A stretch of DNA of 30,037 bases from Candidatus Atribacteria bacterium (GCA_004525685.1 SPBW01000007.1:1-30037), one strand, 5' to 3'. Counted from the first letter of the stretch, positions 7,158 to 16,055 are shown. Notes: a model not told the origin generated them from the sequence alone. A program made the numbers and translations.

Positions 7158-8828
7158 CTACGTCAGGATCCTGAGTCGCCGCTCCAACACGGCCTCGCGC
7201 CGGTAGTCGGGAAGAATGATCGGCGCTTTTCGATCCGTCTTGATGCCTGCGGACTCAAGGTCAGCCGAGAACGCCTCGATGTGCTTCAGCGTTGGTGACT
7301 TGGCGGCATGTTCCTTGGCCCATTTCGCTGCCGAGATCCCGGCGCGGCGGCCGAACACGTTGTAGTCGAGCAGTGAGTTGCCCATGAGCCGATTCTTGCC
7401 ATGAACGCCGCCTGCCACTTCTCCTCCGGCAAACAATCCTGGGACAGAGGTGCGGGCGTCGGCGTCGATCTCCACGCCACCGTTCTGGTAGTGCAACGTC
7501 GGGAACACCAGCGCCGGATCGACTGTGATGTCGATATCGTGACGATGCCACATCATCCACATGGCGGCCAAGCGTTTCTTGATCGTGCCCTTTCCATGGA
7601 TGGCGTCGATCATGGGTGTGTCCAGCCAGACTCCGCGGATGCCGCTGGGCGTGGAGACGCCATTGTTGTTGCCATAGCACTCTCGGATGATCGCTGCCGA
7701 CTCCACGTCACGGGGCTCGAGCGGAAAGACGAACGAGTCGCCGTGGGCGTTGACTGGTTCTGCTCCCTGATTGCGCAGCTTCTCGGTTGCCAGCTGGCCG
7801 AGGATGGCGGCTGGGTAGGCAACACCGGTTGGGTGGTACTGAACGGAGTCCATGTCAATGAGACGTACGCCGGCACGGTAGGCCATGATCAAGCCGTCGG
7901 CCGTGGCGCCGTAGTGATTGGTGGTGGGAAAACCCTGAATGTGAAGGCGTCCGAATCCTCCGGTGGCGAGCACCGTCGCATTGGCCTTGACGACGATGTA
8001 TTCCTCGGTTTCCAGGTTCGTCAGCACAGCACCGGCAGCATGTCCTTGTTTGTCGAGCAGCAACTCCACGGCCGGCGCAAACTCGATCACCGGGATACCG
8101 ACGTTGCGCACCTCGTCGCGAATGACGCGCATCAGCTCCATGCCGGTGTAGTCCTTGGCTGAATGCATGCGCCTGCGTGATGTGCCGCCACCGTGCGCCT
8201 CCAAGTACTGACCATCGACCTTGTCGTACAGTGCGCCCAGCTTCTCGTGCCAATCAATCATGAGAGGGCCGTCATTAACCAATGCCTTGACCAGCTCAGG
8301 ATTGTTGGTGTAGTGACCGCCACCCAGCACATCGATGTAGTGGCTGGCTGGTGAATCGGTCTCTCGGTCCGCGGCCTGGATGCCGCCCTGCGCCATGATG
8401 GAGTTGCAGTCGCCGTGACGAAGCTTGGACACCATCAAGATGTCCTTGGTGGGGATGCCTTCCTCGTGCGCAAACAGAGCAGCTACACTGGCCGCGCCGC
8501 CTCCGCCGAGGATGAGGATCTGAACTTCGATGTCCGGTGACGAGAGGTCGATCTTGCGAGGATTGACAACAGGGTAGGCTTCCAGTAGATCCGCTACCTC
8601 ATGAGGCATGCGCTCACCCTTGGATGGTCCGACCTGGATGGCGCGTTTCTTGTCAGCCTTGTAGTCGGGGTGCCATTCCTGCAGAACCTGCGTGCGCTGC
8701 GCAGCGCTCATGGCGTTGCGTGGGCCCTCTTTCAATCGACGGTCTCGTGTCGCCTCGACCTTGGCTATTGACTCCCGCATCGCGGCGGGATACCCGCTCT
8801 GCAATTGCCCCGCTATTGCCTGACTCAC
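7158..8828 (-). CDS. frdA: soluble fumarate reductase/succinate dehydrogenase flavoprotein subunit
   Basis: Catalytic FAD subunit, 556 residues. An unusual extension of about 100 residues precedes the FAD motif (GGGGAA at 108-113). By alignment from memory with E. coli FrdA, the substrate residues are kept: His332 (QYHPTG), Arg352, His446 (LHYQNGG) and Arg480 (HGKNRLMGNSL). At the position of the His that binds FAD covalently there is Asn142 (SKLRHGDCNSIMAQGG), so FAD is probably not covalent. GTG 8828 overlaps the frdB stop as GTGA. No membrane-anchor gene (frdC/frdD type) is nearby; hdrB and hdrC lie just upstream instead. This resembles thiol:fumarate reductase (TfrA) and other soluble, Hdr-linked enzymes. 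Aspartate oxidase is unlikely given the frdB partner. Confidence 0.9.
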   Translation of the reverse strand: MSQAIAGQLQSGYPAAMRESIAKVEATRDRRLKEGPRNAMSAAQRTQVLQEWHPDYKADKKRAIQVGPSKGERMPHEVADLLEAYPVVNPRKIDLSSPDIEVQILILGGGGAASVAALFAHEEGIPTKDILMVSKLRHGDCNSIMAQGGIQAADRETDSPASHYIDVLGGGHYTNNPELVKALVNDGPLMIDWHEKLGALYDKVDGQYLEAHGGGTSRRRMHSAKDYTGMELMRVIRDEVRNVGIPVIEFAPAVELLLDKQGHAAGAVLTNLETEEYIVVKANATVLATGGFGRLHIQGFPTTNHYGATADGLIMAYRAGVRLIDMDSVQYHPTGVAYPAAILGQLATEKLRNQGAEPVNAHGDSFVFPLEPRDVESAAIIRECYGNNNGVSTPSGIRGVWLDTPMIDAIHGKGTIKKRLAAMWMMWHRHDIDITVDPALVFPTLHYQNGGVEIDADARTSVPGLFAGGEVAGGVHGKNRLMGNSLLDYNVFGRRAGISAAKWAKEHAAKSPTLKHIEAFSADLESAGIKTDRKAPIILPDYRREAVLERRLRILT

Positions 8829-9520
8829 GATTCCTCCCCTTCCGCCTCGATGACGCGTGCAGCGTATTGCTTCTTCAACTCGTCCAGGTTCATCTTCATG
8901 AGCGCATCGAGCTGCACCTCGTGGATGCCTTCAGCCAGCTCGCTCATGCGCGTCTTTAGGTGATCGGGTTCCGGCGACTGCGTGACGGCGTACAGCCGCC
9001 GCGCCATCTGGGCGAGATGGGAGTGTTTGATATCGGCGGGACAGCGCATGGAACAAAGGCCGCATTGGATGCAATCGAACGATAGTTCGGAGACCTTCTT
9101 TAGGTCTCCTCGGAGTGCTGCCTGCACATAATCCATCACCTCGATGTCTTGCGGACAGGCCTTGGTGCACGTGTTGCAGGAGACACAACGGGCGATGGCT
9201 GGGTAGTGTTGCAAGAGCACATTCTCGTCTGCATCCAGTTCGCTCAGCACGTAGCTGGACCGAGGAGCTGGCGTGAAGGGTAGCTGCGTTAGGTGCATGC
9301 CCTCTTCAACCATCTCCTGGCAGGCCAGCGCAAACTCGAGCCGATACTCGCCCTCTTTCCGGTACACGGTGGCGCAGGCACCGCAAAAGCCTGACCGGCA
9401 GCCGGCACCACGCACGAATCGATAACCGGCATACTCCATGGCATCCATGATGGTGACTCCGACCGGGACGTCGTACGCCTTGCCCATAATGAAAATCTGC
9501 ATCATCTTCTCTTCGGACAT
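8825..9520 (-). CDS. frdB: fumarate reductase iron-sulfur subunit, soluble TfrB-like N-terminal half
   Basis: A 231-residue electron-transfer subunit. Residues 6-80 are a plant-type [2Fe-2S] domain (Cys41, 46, 49, 67); residues 105-170 hold two [4Fe-4S] sites (Cys112/115/118/122 and Cys150/153/156/160). E. coli FrdB has a [3Fe-4S] cluster for quinone contact; here the last site has four Cys, fitting a soluble enzyme. It matches the N-terminal part of methanogen TfrB, whose C-terminal part is HdrB-like; that part is the separate gene just upstream here. ATG 9520 lies one base after the hdrB stop, with GGAGG inside the hdrB end. A long frame upstream of 9520 is antisense-like noise within hdrB. 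Confidence 0.9.
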   Translation of the reverse strand: MSEEKMMQIFIMGKAYDVPVGVTIMDAMEYAGYRFVRGAGCRSGFCGACATVYRKEGEYRLEFALACQEMVEEGMHLTQLPFTPAPRSSYVLSELDADENVLLQHYPAIARCVSCNTCTKACPQDIEVMDYVQAALRGDLKKVSELSFDCIQCGLCSMRCPADIKHSHLAQMARRLYAVTQSPEPDHLKTRMSELAEGIHEVQLDALMKMNLDELKKQYAARVIEAEGEES

Positions 9521-9521
9521 G

Positions 9522-10403
9522 CTATGAGCCTCCCCAACCCGTTTGCGCCTCTGCGGTCTGCTGGATGAGTACGTTGAGTCCTTCGGGCAGCCGCTGCGGG
9601 TCCATTCCCATTGCGGCAGCGAGCAATTCAGTGAAATAGACAATCTCGATGTCCGCCAATCCCTGAACGTGACCCAATTCCTTCTGTGCTTCTTGCAGGT
9701 TGTGCTGGCACAGAGGGCAGGCCGTAGCGATGACATTGGCACCAGCGCGTAGAGCCGATTGAATGACGCGGAACGAGCGTTCGATGGACAGATCGCGTCG
9801 ATCGACCACTTGGTAGGTGCCGCAGCACTCACCAGCGAACGGGAATGGCACAGATGTGGCACCGGCGGCCGCCATCGCCTCGGACATGATGGTCGGCTTC
9901 TCGGTGTTGTCGATGGCCGCTTCCTTCGGACGTAGCAGCGTGCACCCGTAGTAGCAGGCTACCTTCAAACCCTCCAGAGTGATCGGCGTTGCCTGCGCCA
10001 GCGTCTCCCATCCGATGCGGTCACGTAACACCTGAAGCAGGTGACGCACCTCGACAGTCCCTTCGTAACTGGATTCGCGATCCATGAACTGGTTGATCTT
10101 GTCGCGCTCCACTGGATCTGCGTTGATTCGCTGTGCCGTGCGCGCGAGCGTGTTGTAGCACATGGAGCAGAGTGCCACCAGTTCACTCTCGTGCAGATCC
10201 TGGACTCGCACCAGGTTGCGAACCGATGCTAAGTGATGCATGAGATCGTCGGTTGTCAGGGAGGTTACCGTGCCACAGCAGTTCCAGCGCTCCAGTTCTT
10301 GAAGCCGCAGGCCGAGAGTCTCCATCACGAACTGAGCCGAGCTTTCAAAACCTGTTGCCGTATCCTTGAGGCTACAGCCTGGGAAATAGGGGATTGTGTT
10401 CAT
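9522..10403 (-). CDS. hdrB: HdrB-like subunit with two CCG domains
   Basis: A 293-residue protein of the heterodisulfide reductase B family. Both cysteine-rich CCG motifs are complete: Cys10-x31-Cys42-Cys43-x35-Cys79-x2-Cys82 and Cys154-x38-Cys193-Cys194-x34-Cys229-x2-Cys232. In methanogens these bind two noncubane [4Fe-4S] clusters that reduce a disulfide. It is the only HdrB in the window and lies between hdrC and frdB. It could therefore serve the HdrABC complex, act as the missing C-terminal half of TfrB, or both. Its true acceptor in a bacterium without coenzymes M and B is unknown; fumarate via FrdAB is my preferred inference. It starts 3 bases after the hdrC stop. Confidence 0.92.
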   Translation of the reverse strand: MNTIPYFPGCSLKDTATGFESSAQFVMETLGLRLQELERWNCCGTVTSLTTDDLMHHLASVRNLVRVQDLHESELVALCSMCYNTLARTAQRINADPVERDKINQFMDRESSYEGTVEVRHLLQVLRDRIGWETLAQATPITLEGLKVACYYGCTLLRPKEAAIDNTEKPTIMSEAMAAAGATSVPFPFAGECCGTYQVVDRRDLSIERSFRVIQSALRAGANVIATACPLCQHNLQEAQKELGHVQGLADIEIVYFTELLAAAMGMDPQRLPEGLNVLIQQTAEAQTGWGGS

Positions 10404-10406
10404 CGC

Positions 10407-10805
10407 TTATCCCGTCTTCTTTCGGAAGCTGGCCACCAAGGCAATCTGCGGCAACTTCGCAATCTCTTGTTGACTCATCTCGTCGATGGACACGTGATCC
10501 AGTTCTTTGCGTAGATGCAGTTGGCGAAGGGCTTCCATCAGCTTCGCCAAGTCAACGCCCTTGGGACACCGCACTTCACAGGCAAGGCAGCTTGCGCAGA
10601 CCCACATTGCGTTCGAGTCAAGCAGCGTGATGTCGTTTAGCTGAAGGTCCCGAATCACCTGGCTGGGCAGACGATCCATCTCCTCGGTCAGCGGGCATCC
10701 GGCAGCGCACATGCCGCACTGATAGCAGGCGAACACGTTCTCTCCAGACAGCTCCTCCACCCGAGCCCGGAAGTTCTCAACCGAAACGGTCTTCTTTCTA
10801 GACAA
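10407..10805 (-). CDS. hdrC: HdrC-like iron-sulfur subunit
   Basis: A 132-residue 2x[4Fe-4S] protein of the HdrC family, carrying electrons between HdrA and HdrB. Ligands are Cys27/30/33/37 (CYQCGMCAAGCP) and Cys70/73/76/80 (CASCLACEVRCP). The start is a TTG at 10805; it is chosen because a full GGAGGTGA Shine-Dalgarno lies six bases upstream and because no ATG precedes the first cluster motif. It overlaps the protease gene by 8 bases. In this operon HdrC-HdrB lie between the hydrogenase genes and frdB-frdA, consistent with the electron route MvhADG-HdrA-HdrC-HdrB. Confidence 0.92.
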   Translation of the reverse strand: MSRKKTVSVENFRARVEELSGENVFACYQCGMCAAGCPLTEEMDRLPSQVIRDLQLNDITLLDSNAMWVCASCLACEVRCPKGVDLAKLMEALRQLHLRKELDHVSIDEMSQQEIAKLPQIALVASFRKKTG

Positions 10806-11262
10806 CGGCCGTCACCTCCAATTGGTGCACGACGGCATCCGCCAGACGTTGTGCCGCTCGCTCGCCGGCAGTCGAGAGTCCGTCCCGCCAATCAGAAGGT
10901 GCTGGCACGGGCGCAGTGACCAGGACGACCTCCGTAGGAAGCTCTAGATCATTCAGGACTCGAAACACGCGCAGAAACTCGACCAACGAGCCGTCGTGCC
11001 TCAAGCAGCGGGTCGGCGCTTCGAGTTCATGGGGGTGAATGACGTCCGTGCGAAGGGTTGTGTCGGCCTCATCGATCCGAATGTCGGCGATGATGACGCG
11101 ATCATAGCCACGCATGCTTTCCACCAATCGAAGTCCAGAATACGAGCCCGCGAGCACGCTTACGTCGGCGGGAACCCGGTTGGAAATGATGTCGGCGGCT
11201 CGCGGTCCGATGCCGTCGTCGCCTGCGAGTGGGTTGCCCCAACCGATCACCAACTGCCTCAT
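10798..11262 (-). CDS. [NiFe] hydrogenase maturation endopeptidase (HycI/HoxW/FrcD family)
   Basis: A 154-residue peptidase that trims the C-terminal tail of the hydrogenase large subunit once the NiFe site is loaded. The N-terminal motif GWGNPLAGDDGIG is diagnostic, with the nickel-sensing acidic residue at Asp15/16; a second Asp lies in VIIADIRID and the conserved His in LRHDGSL. ATG 11262 overlaps the mvhA stop as ATGA and has GGAGGATC upstream; an ATG six codons earlier is inside mvhA and less likely. Its place immediately after mvhA makes MvhA the expected substrate, cleaved after the His of the DPCLACATH motif. Confidence 0.9.
   Translation of the reverse strand: MRQLVIGWGNPLAGDDGIGPRAADIISNRVPADVSVLAGSYSGLRLVESMRGYDRVIIADIRIDEADTTLRTDVIHPHELEAPTRCLRHDGSLVEFLRVFRVLNDLELPTEVVLVTAPVPAPSDWRDGLSTAGERAAQRLADAVVHQLEVTAVV
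10812..10819 (-). promoter_or_regulatory. strong ribosome-binding site deciding the hdrC TTG start
   Basis: On the minus strand this reads GGAGGTGA, a full match to the 16S rRNA tail, with six bases to the TTG at 10805. It lies inside the end of the protease gene and supports the non-ATG start. Confidence 0.7.
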
Positions 11263-12725
11263 CGTTCGATCCTCCGGCACACGTTTCCAGCCGCGTCATG
11301 GACCACAACGAGGAGCGGCATCTGTCCAGGCAGGGCATGCGTAGCGCATGCCAAGCAGGGATCGTAGTTGCGGAAGCTCATCTCTACGAGATTAAGGATG
11401 CCCTCTTCGACGTTGCCATCCTTTACCACGGACTTGGCCATCTCCTTGATCGACATCGAGATGCCTGCCACATTGTGGGTGGTGGCCACGATCAAGTTAA
11501 CATCGTTGATGCGCCCACGATCATCGAGGTCGTAATGATGAATGAGCACGCCGCGTGCCGCTTCGATCACGCCGACACCTACGCCCGGCTTGCCCAAAGG
11601 CGTGCGAAGTGCACCCGTCATCAAGTTCGGATCGTCAACCAACGCGATGACACGCTCAGCTGCCGACATCATCTCGATGAGACGCGCCCAGTGATAAGCG
11701 AACGTCGCATGAACAGGCCCCCCTCCGAAATACTCAAGGAACACCTCGTACTGCTCCTGGGCAAGTGGCGTGCCGATTTGCGTGCAGACATTGAGTCGCG
11801 CCAACGGACCGACGCGGTAGATGCCGGAATCAGGTCCTGAAACGAAGCCCTTCCATCCGACGTCCTTGAGGTAGGGTATCTTGACGTAGGTCCAGGGCTC
11901 GGTACGTTCCTCAATTAGGCCGAGGACCTGCGATCCAGGCACTTGAGCGAATTGCGAACCATCAGGTCCTACGACGCGAACGTCGCCATCGTAGAAGTTG
12001 ATGGATCCCTGCGCATCGACCAATCCCATGTAGTAGGTGGGCAACATCTGGGCTCGCTCGGCGATGAATCGTGTGTAGGTGTCGTCTTTGAGCAAGACGC
12101 TGTGGAACACGGCCAGCGTCGTCTTCGCAAACTCAAGGCACGAAGCGGCCATCGTGCGGATTTCTGCTTGCTCGTCCTGCGTGATGCCTTTGGATTGGCC
12201 GCCCGGGATGCCGGTGACCGGGTGGATTGGCCGTCCGCCGATCATCGTGATGACCTTCTGTCCGTAGCTGCGATGCTTGATGACTTCTTTCCCAAGCTCC
12301 AGCCCAACCTTGCCGATGACGCCGACGATGTTGCGTTCCTGGGGCGGCGCGTAGGGCCCAACCAGGAAGTCGGGCCCACCCAGATAGTAGAAGTGAAGCA
12401 GATGATCTGAGAAGGTGTAGGCATTGTAGAGCAACTCGCGTAGAGCCTTTGCCCGCGGTGTGGGAGGCGCATCGTAGCAATCATCCAGTGCCTTGGTCGA
12501 TGCGAAATGGTGGGCTTCTGGGCATACGCCGCAAATGCGTTCGGTAATCTGCGGCATGTCCTCGCCCTGCCGTCCACGACAGAAGCGTTCGAATCCGCGC
12601 AATTCGGGAATCTGGAAGAACGCATCAGCTAGGTTGCCTTGGTCATCCAAGAACAGCTCGATACGGCCATGTCCTTCGAGCCTCGTGATGGGGTCAATGC
12701 TAACGTGTCGTAGCGTTTCGCTCAT
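11259..12725 (-). CDS. mvhA: group 3c [NiFe] hydrogenase large subunit (F420-non-reducing type)
   Basis: Catalytic subunit of the Mvh hydrogenase, 488 residues. The NiFe ligands are in RICGVCPEAH (Cys65, Cys68) and DPCLACATH (Cys457, Cys460). A 25-residue tail follows His463 and is expected to be removed by the protease encoded next. With MvhG and MvhD it oxidises H2 and passes electrons to HdrA. ATG 12725 is chosen because homologous sequence (DPITRLEGHGRIE) begins just after it; the start overlaps the mvhG end by 26 bases. The mvhD-hdrA association defines the bifurcating 3c type rather than an F420-reducing enzyme. Confidence 0.94.
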   Translation of the reverse strand: MSETLRHVSIDPITRLEGHGRIELFLDDQGNLADAFFQIPELRGFERFCRGRQGEDMPQITERICGVCPEAHHFASTKALDDCYDAPPTPRAKALRELLYNAYTFSDHLLHFYYLGGPDFLVGPYAPPQERNIVGVIGKVGLELGKEVIKHRSYGQKVITMIGGRPIHPVTGIPGGQSKGITQDEQAEIRTMAASCLEFAKTTLAVFHSVLLKDDTYTRFIAERAQMLPTYYMGLVDAQGSINFYDGDVRVVGPDGSQFAQVPGSQVLGLIEERTEPWTYVKIPYLKDVGWKGFVSGPDSGIYRVGPLARLNVCTQIGTPLAQEQYEVFLEYFGGGPVHATFAYHWARLIEMMSAAERVIALVDDPNLMTGALRTPLGKPGVGVGVIEAARGVLIHHYDLDDRGRINDVNLIVATTHNVAGISMSIKEMAKSVVKDGNVEEGILNLVEMSFRNYDPCLACATHALPGQMPLLVVVHDAAGNVCRRIER

Positions 12726-13668
12726 GATACCTTTCCTTGAAGATCGAAGTTGCCGCGCCAAAGCGGTAGAAGGTGCCTACGATGTCGTCAAATTGCGCCA
12801 GAATCGCGTCTTCTGCAGCCAGTTGATCCTCACCCTCTTCGCCTGTGCCGATGAGTGACGCCACCGTGTTGAGCATGGCCGCGCCTTGATCTCTGATGTT
12901 GGCGGTCGGGCCGGCGCAGCCTGTGCACGGCATGTTGGCCGCCGGGCATACAGCCAAGCAGCCTCCTCGCGTCGCTGGTCCCATACACATAAATCCCTGG
13001 TCAAGCAAGCACTTGTCAGGATCGGATTCGTGCGCATGAGGGCGAAGGATCTGGGTGATCTTCAATTGTTCCCGCTCGCGGGAGCATTCCTCACACAGGT
13101 TCTTCGAAGACGCAAACACGGTACCCGTGGCAGGGAGATCTCCGGCGACCAAAGCCGTGAATAGGGCTGAGACGATCTGCTTGGGAGGCGGGCATCCGGG
13201 CACCACATAGTCCACTTCGACGACCTCCGCGAGGTTCGTCAATCGAGGAAGAAACTCAGGGAGGTGGAGATCGTAGCCGTCTTGATTGGAGGAAAGCTGC
13301 GGCCAGTTCGCTTGATCGCCAAACACTGTGGAGAAGATCTCGTCACGCGAAGATTGGTTGGCCAGCCCGATGACGCCACCGGATTGCGCACAGGATCCGA
13401 ACGCAACCAGGTACTTGGTCTTGGTGCGGATGAGCTGGGCTAGCTCGCGATTCTCCTGCGTCCGAATGGCGCCGTTGAACAAGACGATATCGATCTCACC
13501 GTTCTTGTATCCACGAAGATCGGAGTACTTCGGATCGGCAGCGCACGGCCACAGCAAGATATCCGCTGCCGCGACCACGTCGAGGATCTGTTCGTTGACC
13601 TCTAGTAGCGCACAATCGCAGCCCCCACAGGCCGCTGCCCAATAGATGCCAATCTTTGCCTTAGCCAT
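12700..13668 (-). CDS. mvhG: group 3c [NiFe] hydrogenase small subunit
   Basis: Electron-transfer subunit of Mvh, 322 residues. The proximal cluster motif ACGGCDCALLE starts at about residue 14, with FGSCAQ and the PGCPPP motif completing it. The C-terminal half adds Cys-rich stretches (LCEEC, QGFMCMGPATRGGCLAVCP, MPCTGCAG) that bind the two further [4Fe-4S] clusters, as in methanogen MvhG. There is no Tat signal, so the enzyme is cytoplasmic. It overlaps mvhD by 8 bases and precedes mvhA. Confidence 0.94.
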   Translation of the reverse strand: MAKAKIGIYWAAACGGCDCALLEVNEQILDVVAAADILLWPCAADPKYSDLRGYKNGEIDIVLFNGAIRTQENRELAQLIRTKTKYLVAFGSCAQSGGVIGLANQSSRDEIFSTVFGDQANWPQLSSNQDGYDLHLPEFLPRLTNLAEVVEVDYVVPGCPPPKQIVSALFTALVAGDLPATGTVFASSKNLCEECSREREQLKITQILRPHAHESDPDKCLLDQGFMCMGPATRGGCLAVCPAANMPCTGCAGPTANIRDQGAAMLNTVASLIGTGEEGEDQLAAEDAILAQFDDIVGTFYRFGAATSIFKERYHERNATTR

Positions 13669-14104
13669 GGACGGGCGCCTTGGTCGCTCGAACGGGGCTG
13701 GGCCCCAGTTCGCGGATCAATTCGGTATAGGACGTCATGGTGGACTGGAACTTGATGCCCTCCGAGGCGCTGATCCACTCCAGATGGACGCGACGTGGGT
13801 CGATGCCCACCTCGGACAATGCCTGCTTGATCAAGACAATGCGGCGACGGGTCTTGTAGTTGCCGGTCACGTAGTGGCAATCGCCAGGATGGCAGCCACC
13901 GATCAAGACGCCGTCTGCCCCCTTCTCCAGCGCCGATAGCACCATGTCTGCATCCACACGTCCTGAGCAATTCACACGTATCGGCACGATGTTGGCCGGA
14001 TAGGTCAGTCGGCTGACCCCGGCCAAGTCGGCGCCTGCGTACGAACACCAGCGACACAGGAACGCGACGATTCGGGGTTCATAGGTTGCGTGGGTCTTAT
14101 CCAT
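13661..14104 (-). CDS. mvhD: MvhD: [2Fe-2S] linker between hydrogenase and HdrA
   Basis: A 147-residue delta subunit that docks MvhAG on HdrA. The five family cysteines are present: Cys17 and Cys20 (FLCRWCSYAGAD), Cys46 (RVNCSGRV), Cys71 and Cys76 (GGCHPGDCHY). MvhD also occurs fused or next to HdrA in bacteria that use formate dehydrogenase instead of hydrogenase, but here mvhG and mvhA follow directly. ATG 14104 overlaps the hdrA end by 8 bases. Confidence 0.94.
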   Translation of the reverse strand: MDKTHATYEPRIVAFLCRWCSYAGADLAGVSRLTYPANIVPIRVNCSGRVDADMVLSALEKGADGVLIGGCHPGDCHYVTGNYKTRRRIVLIKQALSEVGIDPRRVHLEWISASEGIKFQSTMTSYTELIRELGPSPVRATKAPVHG

Positions 14105-16055
14105 CAGCGAGTGCCACCTCGATCATTTCTCGGAGCTGGAAGTCCGTCAGATTCTTCAACTGCGCTGCACCTGTTGGGCAGGCAGAAACGCAGGTTCCGC
14201 ATCCCTCACAAAGCACCTCGTTGCACTCTGCCACGCCGGCGGCAGTGAGACTGAGCGCTGTGTAAGGACACATGCCCACGCATACGCCACAGCCTCCGCA
14301 GATCTCTTCGTCGATGGACACCGTCTCTGGCGAGTGGGACAACTTGTCCTGGGTGAGCAGAGCGATCGTCTTGGCCGCAGCGGCGCTTCCTTGAGCCACC
14401 GATTCTGGAATGTCCTTGGGGCCTTGGCCTGCGCCAGCCACGTAGATGCCCGCGGTGAGAGTCTCAACGGGTCGCAGCTTGGGATGGGCTTCTTTGAGGA
14501 ATCCTTCGCCGCCGCAACTGATCTTGAGTGTCTTGGTGAGTGCCAGCGTGCTGGGATGGGGATCCATGGATAGGGCGAGGACCACAAGGTCGGCCTCGAT
14601 CTCCACCTTCTTGCCTGACAGTGTGTCTACGCCCCATAGCATGACCTTGTCGCCTTCTCGATAGATCTTGGCGACCTTCCCGCGCAGGTATTGGATTTGC
14701 TCGTGCTCGGTTGCGTTCTGGACGAACTCTTCGTAGCCCTTGCCGCCGGCACGGATGTCGATGTAGAAGATGATGGCCTCAGATTCAGGCACGGCATGTC
14801 GGTAGAGCAACGCGTGCTTTGCCGTATACATGCAACAGATCTTTGAGCAGTAGGCGTTGTGATTCTCTGGATCGCGCGATCCCGCACACTGCACGAACAC
14901 CACGCGTTTGGGCACCCTACCGTCTGATGGCCGCCTTACCTGGCCGCCGGTGGGGCCGGAGGCTGACAGCATACGCTCAAACTGTAGACCGTCGATGACG
15001 TCGGGTACGTCGCCGCCGCCGTACTCACCCAAATTGAGAATCGGATACATGTCGTATCCCGTGGTAACGATGATGGCCGCCACTTCCTCCTGCAGAATCT
15101 CGGGCTGCATATCGAAATTGATCGCCCCAGGCGCGCAAACCTTGGCACACTCAGAGCAGCGCAGCGGCTGCAGACCGAGGCATGAGTGCTCATCCAAGGT
15201 GTAGGTCGAGGGCACGGCCTGCTGGAATGGAATGTAGATGGCTTTGCGATCCACCAACCCCCGCTCAAACTCGCTAGGAACGGATTGCGGGCAGACCTTC
15301 TCGCAGTCGCCGCACAGATTGCATTTGTCCGGGTCGACGTAGGTCGGATTCTTGCGAATCTTGACCGTGTAGTTGCCTACATATCCTGCGACGTCGAGAA
15401 CCTCACTGTAGGTCAGAAGCTCGATGTTCGGATGTCGTGAGGCTTCCACCATCTTGGGCGTGAGAATGCACTGGGAGCAATCGAGTGTGGGGAACGTCTC
15501 TGACAGCTGGGCCATGTGCCCGCCAATCGACGGCTCCTTCTCGACAAGAAGGACTTGGAACCCTGCGTCAGCCACATCAAGTGCCGCCTGGATTCCCGTG
15601 ATTCCTGCTCCGATCACCAAACACTTGTCTACGTGATCGATACGAACCGGATCGAGCGGGTGGTTGCCCCGAACCTTCTCCACCATCGTCTTGATGATCT
15701 TGACTGCCTTGGCCGTGGCTTCTGCTCGATCGAGATGGACCCAGCTACAGTGCTCGCGGATGTTGGCCATCTCCACCAGATAGGAATTGAGACCCGCGTC
15801 GTCGGCTGCTCGCCGAAATGTCGGCTCATGCATGGCTGGTGAACAAGCCGCGATGACCACACCCGTCAGTCGATGTTCGCGGATGGCATCCGACACCAAT
15901 TGCTGCCCGGGATCCGAACACATATAGTCGTAATCAGAAACAAACGCCACGCCAGAATACTGACGTAGCGTTTCAGAGACGGATTGCGTATCAACGGTTC
16001 GTTCGATATTTAGCCCGCAGTGGCATACAAAGACGCCTATTCTAGGACTGCTCAC
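14097..16055 (-). CDS. hdrA: HdrA: flavin-based electron-bifurcating subunit
   Basis: A 652-residue iron-sulfur flavoprotein, core of the bifurcating complex. Visible parts in order: N-terminal domain with Cys11/Cys13 and Cys71; a Rossmann FAD motif GAGITG at 149-154; LDCSQC at 193-196; inserted [4Fe-4S] sites at Cys245/248/251/255 and around Cys300-307; and a C-terminal 2x[4Fe-4S] ferredoxin domain (CGGCGVCVGMCP and CEGCGTCVSACP). Length and order match methanogen HdrA. FAD splits electron pairs from H2 between ferredoxin and a high-potential branch through HdrBC. GTG 16055 has GGAGG upstream and overlaps the korC end by 14 bases. Confidence 0.95.
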   Translation of the reverse strand: MSSPRIGVFVCHCGLNIERTVDTQSVSETLRQYSGVAFVSDYDYMCSDPGQQLVSDAIREHRLTGVVIAACSPAMHEPTFRRAADDAGLNSYLVEMANIREHCSWVHLDRAEATAKAVKIIKTMVEKVRGNHPLDPVRIDHVDKCLVIGAGITGIQAALDVADAGFQVLLVEKEPSIGGHMAQLSETFPTLDCSQCILTPKMVEASRHPNIELLTYSEVLDVAGYVGNYTVKIRKNPTYVDPDKCNLCGDCEKVCPQSVPSEFERGLVDRKAIYIPFQQAVPSTYTLDEHSCLGLQPLRCSECAKVCAPGAINFDMQPEILQEEVAAIIVTTGYDMYPILNLGEYGGGDVPDVIDGLQFERMLSASGPTGGQVRRPSDGRVPKRVVFVQCAGSRDPENHNAYCSKICCMYTAKHALLYRHAVPESEAIIFYIDIRAGGKGYEEFVQNATEHEQIQYLRGKVAKIYREGDKVMLWGVDTLSGKKVEIEADLVVLALSMDPHPSTLALTKTLKISCGGEGFLKEAHPKLRPVETLTAGIYVAGAGQGPKDIPESVAQGSAAAAKTIALLTQDKLSHSPETVSIDEEICGGCGVCVGMCPYTALSLTAAGVAECNEVLCEGCGTCVSACPTGAAQLKNLTDFQLREMIEVALADG

